Assembly: GCA_030377945.1 (NCBI GenBank)
Contig: JAUCGD010000113.1
Span: forward strand, 1 to 9,651
From: Desulfobacterales bacterium HSG17
Lineage (GTDB): Bacteria; Desulfobacterota; Desulfobacteria; Desulfobacterales; Desulfococcaceae
Direction of reading: 5' to 3'
DNA: 9,651 nt
Position 1 is the stretch's first letter; the number at the start of each line of letters is the position of its first letter. The translations under genes and the position numbers were made by a program. The notes under the pieces are model-generated. The model ran no database searches. It worked only from the letters and a program-made list of their open reading frames with translations, and was not told where the DNA came from. Shown here one piece after another: positions 6,553-9,651 of the stretch.

Positions 6553-7395
6553 ATGATCATCGACGCCCATACCCATATTTTTCCACCAACTCTCATCCAG
6601 AATCGGGGTGCCCTGTGTAGGGATGAAGATGCCTTTGCCGTATTATATCAAGACCCTAAATCGAAAATGGTAACCGCCGAAAATCTGATTCAAATGATGA
6701 ATGAACAGGGTGTTGATCGCGCCGTTGTCTTTGGCTTCCCTTGGCAGGACGAAAATCGCTTTCGCACAAACAATGATTATATCATAAATGCTGTCCAAAA
6801 GTACCCGGATCAATTGATTGGCCTGGCCTGTTTTGATCTTTTCCATCCAAATGCCGGGCATGAAACAGAGCGATGCTTAGACAGCGGGCTTAAAGGGGTT
6901 GGGGAACTGGCCTGTTACCAGTCAGGCCTTTCTGAAATTGCCCTGACTCACTTAGAACCCATTATGGAACAATGCCGGACCCGTGATCTACCGGTGCTGA
7001 TCCATGTCAATGAATCCATCGGTCATCAATATCCGGGAAAAGCACCCATCACCCTGGAGGAAATCTGGCGGCTGATATTGCGCTTTCCAGACAACAAACT
7101 CATTTTAGCTCATTGGGGGGCCGGTATTTTTTTCTTTGCCGCCATGAAAAAACAAGTCAAGGCCGCCCTTACGAACGTATGGCTTGATACGGCAGCCTCT
7201 CCTTATCTCTATGATCCCATCGTATACGACATCGCCAAACAAACCATCAGCCTCGAAAAAGTCCTCTTCGGCAGTGATTTCCCACTCCTCCTGCCATCAC
7301 GCTATAAAAAAGAGTTTTCCTCAACCTGTTTATCTTCGGACGAGCAAAAGGCTGTTTTGGGGAATAATGCCGCCTCGTTGTTCGGAATAAATTAA
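6553..7395 (+). CDS. amidohydrolase-2 family metal-dependent hydrolase
   Basis: This 280-residue TIM-barrel amidohydrolase has metal-binding D-A-H6-T-H8 at the N-terminus, GVGELACY, H151 in LIHVNES, H187 in LAHWGAG and D242 in FGSDFPLL. The full set of metal and catalytic residues therefore looks intact. Length is normal for the PF04909-type group, which includes decarboxylases and hydrolases of aromatic or cyclic carboxylates. The short loops and the FGSDFPLLLPSRYKKE ending suit the small TatD-like or uncharacterised bacterial subgroup. The substrate is unknown. ATG 6553 is preceded by AAGGA at about 6-7 nt. The gene is a single rightward unit, divergent from trmL with a spacer of about 190 bp, and is followed by a decayed region. 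Confidence 0.9.
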   Translation: MIIDAHTHIFPPTLIQNRGALCRDEDAFAVLYQDPKSKMVTAENLIQMMNEQGVDRAVVFGFPWQDENRFRTNNDYIINAVQKYPDQLIGLACFDLFHPNAGHETERCLDSGLKGVGELACYQSGLSEIALTHLEPIMEQCRTRDLPVLIHVNESIGHQYPGKAPITLEEIWRLILRFPDNKLILAHWGAGIFFFAAMKKQVKAALTNVWLDTAASPYLYDPIVYDIAKQTISLEKVLFGSDFPLLLPSRYKKEFSSTCLSSDEQKAVLGNNAASLFGIN

Positions 7396-7434
7396 TTCAC
7401 AGTGAAAAGGGGCTTTTTCTACGGAGACTCAATA

Positions 7435-7515
7435 ATGCCTGACCATGATCCATTGGTACGGATTGATAAATATCCGAACTATCATCGATATGCTCCAGCA
7501 CTTGCATTACCGTAG
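7435..7515 (+). CDS. possible 26-residue ORF or truncated gene start
   Basis: ATG 7435 has GGAG at 7423-7426 with 8 nt spacing, which is a well-formed initiation site. The frame closes at TAG 7513-7515 after 26 codons. The peptide (begins MPDHDPLVRIDKYPNY) is not recognised. It lies 39 nt after the amidohydrolase stop and could be a small peptide or the surviving 5' end of a deleted gene. Confidence 0.2.
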   Translation: MPDHDPLVRIDKYPNYHRYAPALALP

Positions 7516-7527
7516 TCCTAACGTTGG

Positions 7528-7564
7528 TTTTCAGCGGCCGCGGGTTCTTGCGATCCGCTGAAAA
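7528..7564. repeat. 10-bp perfect inverted repeat
   Basis: TTTTCAGCGG (7528-7537) and CCGCTGAAAA (7555-7564) are perfect inverted arms around a 17-nt GC-rich spacer. On either strand the outer bases are A/T, so a transcript would form a stem with a short U-rich 3' side. This could be a weak bidirectional terminator between the amidohydrolase and the leftward pseudogene, or a remnant of mobile DNA. Confidence 0.45.
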
Positions 7565-7614
7565 AGCTATATTATGTGGCCCGTCTGATTTACTCCCCAC
7601 AGTTTTTAATTTAA

Positions 7615-8177
7615 TTAATTTCCGGTAATCGCTTTCGCAAGATTCTCAGCAAGCTCTTCACCATTAGCTCCAATTTCATCAGGTGTTGAGCAAAATGGTA
7701 GAATATGGTTTCCTTTTGATACTAGCTTGCCATATTCACAAAAACCGTTAAATATATTCTGTATAGCGTCACAATTGCCTTCAATGGGACCCATGCAAGT
7801 AACAAGCAATGCTGACTTATCACTAATAAGAGTCGCATGCTCAGATGTACCATAGCCTGTGACAAGACAAAAATGTCTATCGATAAGGGGCTTTATTTGA
7901 GAAGTAAAACTCCAACAATATAATGGGGTGGCATACAAAATCGCATCGGCCTGGATTAATTTATCAAATATGATCAACGCATCATCTTTTTTTACGCATC
8001 CTGGTTCATCTTTTTTTCCTGGCACTTATAACAACCAAGGCAGCCACCTATCTTATACTTGCTGATGTTAATAATTTCTATTTCATGATTCGCTTTAACT
8101 TTATCTTCAAACATTGAGAGCACTTTTGCTGTGTTCCCTTATTTTCTTGGACTTCCCAAAATTGCGATGATTTTTAA
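7615..8177 (-). pseudogene. flavodoxin-family NAD(P)H-dependent oxidoreductase, degraded
   Basis: The intact 3' part (up to 8025) encodes a flavodoxin-fold core with ADAILYATPLYCWSFTSQIKPLIDR, LLVTCMGPIEGN and ANGEELAENL. Such proteins usually begin with an FMN-binding GSPRKxGNT loop and a CxxC segment. Both are found upstream on the same strand: KIIAILGSPRK at about 8174-8142, and GGCLGCYKC just before 8019. They are separated from the core by lesions. The expected start codon is TTA at 8175-8177. A TAA replaces a codon in the FMN loop at 8139-8141. The A7 run at 8011-8017 puts the N-terminal part one frame off the core, as if one A had been lost. The run also reads as A AAA AAG in the upstream frame, but the extra nonsense codon and lost start favour decay over programmed frameshifting. 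The FMN loop is broken, so activity is unlikely. Confidence 0.8.
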
Positions 8178-8179
8178 GT

Positions 8180-8207
8180 AAACAGTACAACCGATTAAAA
8201 ACAGTAC
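8180..8207 (-). repeat. direct repeat GTACTGTTT x2 upstream of the pseudogene
   Basis: The 9-mer AAACAGTAC (plus strand) occurs at 8180-8188 and 8199-8207, a 19-bp period close to two helical turns. It lies immediately upstream of the flavodoxin pseudogene and may be its former operator. Chance is possible. Confidence 0.3.
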
Positions 8208-8345
8208 CACATCAGCAGGTCAATGCCGTATTTAGTACAATCTGAAATCGGCTCTTTCATTATTTTTTTTATCAGTGTGTTATGAAATATCTCGTGACGG
8301 ATTCCCCCTAAATGTTTAAGGGAAGCCATTTATGGACGGAAACGT

Positions 8346-9651
8346 CTAAACTTGTTCATCCAGCTTCTGGAGCAGCTCCTGGGGTTTGATAGGCTTTGAA
8401 ATGTAATCGTTCATGCCCGCTTCAATGCAGCGTTCGCGGTCCCCTTTCATGGCATGGGCAGTCATGGCGATGATATGGATGTTATGATCCATCACGTCCG
8501 AGACCGGGTCACGAATCACCCGCGTGGCGGCCATACCATCCATCTCGGGCATCTGTACATCCATCAACACGACATCGTACTCTTTTTGCGAAAGGGCTTC
8601 CACCGCCTTTTTTCCACTGTCTACGACATCAGCATTAAACCCGAATTTCTGTAAGAGCTTGGTTGCCAGCTTCTGGTTGACCAGGTTGTCTTCGGCCAGC
8701 AAAATCCGCAGTTTCCTCCGGCTCTCCTCAGACAAGGAATGTTTGGTGATCAATGATGTTTTGGCTTTGGTCCGATGATTCGATAATTTTGTCCCAAAGG
8801 CTCGACACAGACAATCAAACAACTGGGATTGCTTGACCGGCTTGGTCAAATACGCCGTAAAACCGATTTCCTGCACCCGAACAGCATCTCCCCGCATGCC
8901 CCGATAAGTAATCATGATCAATACCGTTTCGGCCAAATTTTTATCGGCTTTAATTTTTATGCCCAGTTCTTCAGCATCCAACATTGGCGGCATGTGGTTC
9001 ATGATAACCATTTCAAAGGGGTGTTTGCTTTGATGGGCAGAAACAAGCAGGGCAAACCCTGATTGTGCATCATCAGCCACTTCAAATACAACTTGCCACA
9101 GTTTTAGATAATTTTTTAGAACATCACGATTGGTGGGATTGGGGTCAATCACCAGAATTCGTTTGCCCTTGATTTCAGAAACAGCCGTATCCTCTGGTTT
9201 TTCAGAGGCCTGTTTTCCAAAAACAGCCGTAAACCAGAAAGTGCTGCCCTTGCCTTCTTCACTCTCCACCCCAATTTGACCGCCCATGAGTCCTGCCAAT
9301 TGTTTTGAAATGGCCAACCCGAGGCCGGTGCCGCCGTATTTACGAGTGGTGGATGTATCCACTTGGGAGAAGGTTTTAAAAAGCCGAGCCTGCCCCTCCT
9401 TGGGTATACCGATACCGGTATCCCGGATGGAAAACTTGATGGTGGTCTTATCATCGGTCTCTGAAATCAGATGGGTCAAAATAGAAACTTCACCTTTGTC
9501 CGTAAACTTTAAGGAATTTCCGGCCAGATTCACTAAAATCTGCCGCAGCCGCCCCGGATCACCGATCAGGTGGGGCCGGATATCAAAATGAACCAGACAG
9601 GTGAACTCGATCCCCTTTTCATGGGCCTTTAAGGCCAACAACTCGGAAACA
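8346..9651 (-). CDS. hybrid sensor histidine kinase with two receiver domains (C-terminal part, 5' end off window)
   Basis: The frame is open to the right edge, so the sensor and the HisKA phospho-His lie outside. What remains begins at the end of the dimerisation helix. The HATPase_c domain has an N box (RLRQILVNLAGNSLKFT), a G1 box (DTGIGIP), an F box (LFKTFSQ) and a G2 box (GGTGLGLAISKQL). The first receiver domain (about 9170-8810) is degenerate: the acidic cluster reads DPN and the phospho-acceptor position is Asn at 8997-8999 (MVIMNHMPPM), although the Lys of LTKPVK remains. The second receiver (about 8710-8350) is complete, with AEDN, the phospho-acceptor Asp at 8559-8561 (LMDVQMPEMDG), MTAH and SKPI. 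The protein ends right after this domain with TAG; no Hpt domain follows, so the phosphate would pass to a separate Hpt protein. The ligand is unknown. Confidence 0.93.
   Translation of the reverse strand, partial: VSELLALKAHEKGIEFTCLVHFDIRPHLIGDPGRLRQILVNLAGNSLKFTDKGEVSILTHLISETDDKTTIKFSIRDTGIGIPKEGQARLFKTFSQVDTSTTRKYGGTGLGLAISKQLAGLMGGQIGVESEEGKGSTFWFTAVFGKQASEKPEDTAVSEIKGKRILVIDPNPTNRDVLKNYLKLWQVVFEVADDAQSGFALLVSAHQSKHPFEMVIMNHMPPMLDAEELGIKIKADKNLAETVLIMITYRGMRGDAVRVQEIGFTAYLTKPVKQSQLFDCLCRAFGTKLSNHRTKAKTSLITKHSLSEESRRKLRILLAEDNLVNQKLATKLLQKFGFNADVVDSGKKAVEALSQKEYDVVLMDVQMPEMDGMAATRVIRDPVSDVMDHNIHIIAMTAHAMKGDRERCIEAGMNDYISKPIKPQELLQKLDEQV

Larger units (their letters stand above)
7396..7614. 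other. gene-poor spacer after the amidohydrolase
   Basis: No long gene is supported. The spacer contains a 26-codon open frame with a good Shine-Dalgarno (7435-7515) and a perfect 10-bp inverted repeat (7528-7564). A 67-codon minus-strand frame has no ribosome binding site and no recognisable motif. Together with the adjacent flavodoxin pseudogene the stretch looks like decayed accessory DNA. Confidence 0.45.

Noticed and set aside
7391..7420. GAAAAG/CTTTTTC hairpin after the amidohydrolase as an intrinsic terminator
   Set aside because: The stem is almost all A-T, with a 3-nt loop and only a short T-run that is part of the stem itself. Too weak to call.
7397..7600. 67-codon minus-strand frame after the amidohydrolase
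   Set aside because: It has no Shine-Dalgarno, starts with GTG, spans the inverted repeat and shows no known motif. A decayed fragment is possible but cannot be supported.
8305..8330. Imperfect stem (CCCCCTAAA / TTTAAGGG) downstream of the histidine kinase
   Set aside because: The arms mismatch or bulge and no U-tract follows on the leftward strand, so it is not supported as a terminator.

Overview
The window reads as bacterial chromosome of moderate GC content. It is most likely from a Gram-negative of the Desulfobacterota (deltaproteobacterial) type. That assignment is an inference from the style of the hybrid kinase, TrmL and amidohydrolase proteins and is not a marker-based call. I see no rRNA, tRNA, CRISPR array or intact mobile element.

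Layout. (1) Positions 1-1820, minus strand: a multi-helix transporter of the ATP/ADP-translocase (NTT-like) / MFS type fused to C-terminal HEAT-like repeats, running off the left edge. (2) Positions 1821-2212: divergent intergenic region with a sigma70-like promoter facing right. (3) Positions 2213-4942, plus strand: three overlapping genes, namely two non-identical spermidine-synthase-family aminopropyltransferases and a saccharopine/lysine-dehydrogenase-like oxidoreductase. A possible Cys-rich micro-ORF follows (4975-5115). (4) Positions 5135-6361, minus strand: a two-gene unit of tRNA wobble methyltransferase trmL followed by a class I SAM methyltransferase with an N-terminal Cys knuckle. 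(5) Positions 6553-7395, plus strand: an amidohydrolase-2 family metal hydrolase. (6) Positions 7396-8345: a gene-poor, decayed stretch holding a flavodoxin-family oxidoreductase pseudogene (lost start, nonsense codon, frameshift), an inverted repeat and a pair of direct repeats. (7) Positions 8346-9651, minus strand: the C-terminal part of a hybrid sensor histidine kinase with two receiver domains, running off the right edge.

How the genes may work together. The overlapping speE-speE-dehydrogenase trio looks translationally coupled and probably makes a modified polyamine or an opine-like secondary amine. No speD (source of decarboxylated SAM), speA/B/C or carboxynorspermidine decarboxylase is present in the window, and the first SpeE has an altered acceptor pocket, so ordinary spermidine synthesis is not the obvious reading. 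The divergent transporter could serve the same product, but that rests only on position. The trio, with its Cys-rich micro-ORF, is the best candidate here for something undescribed. The remaining genes are ordinary housekeeping or accessory genes plus one decayed locus.
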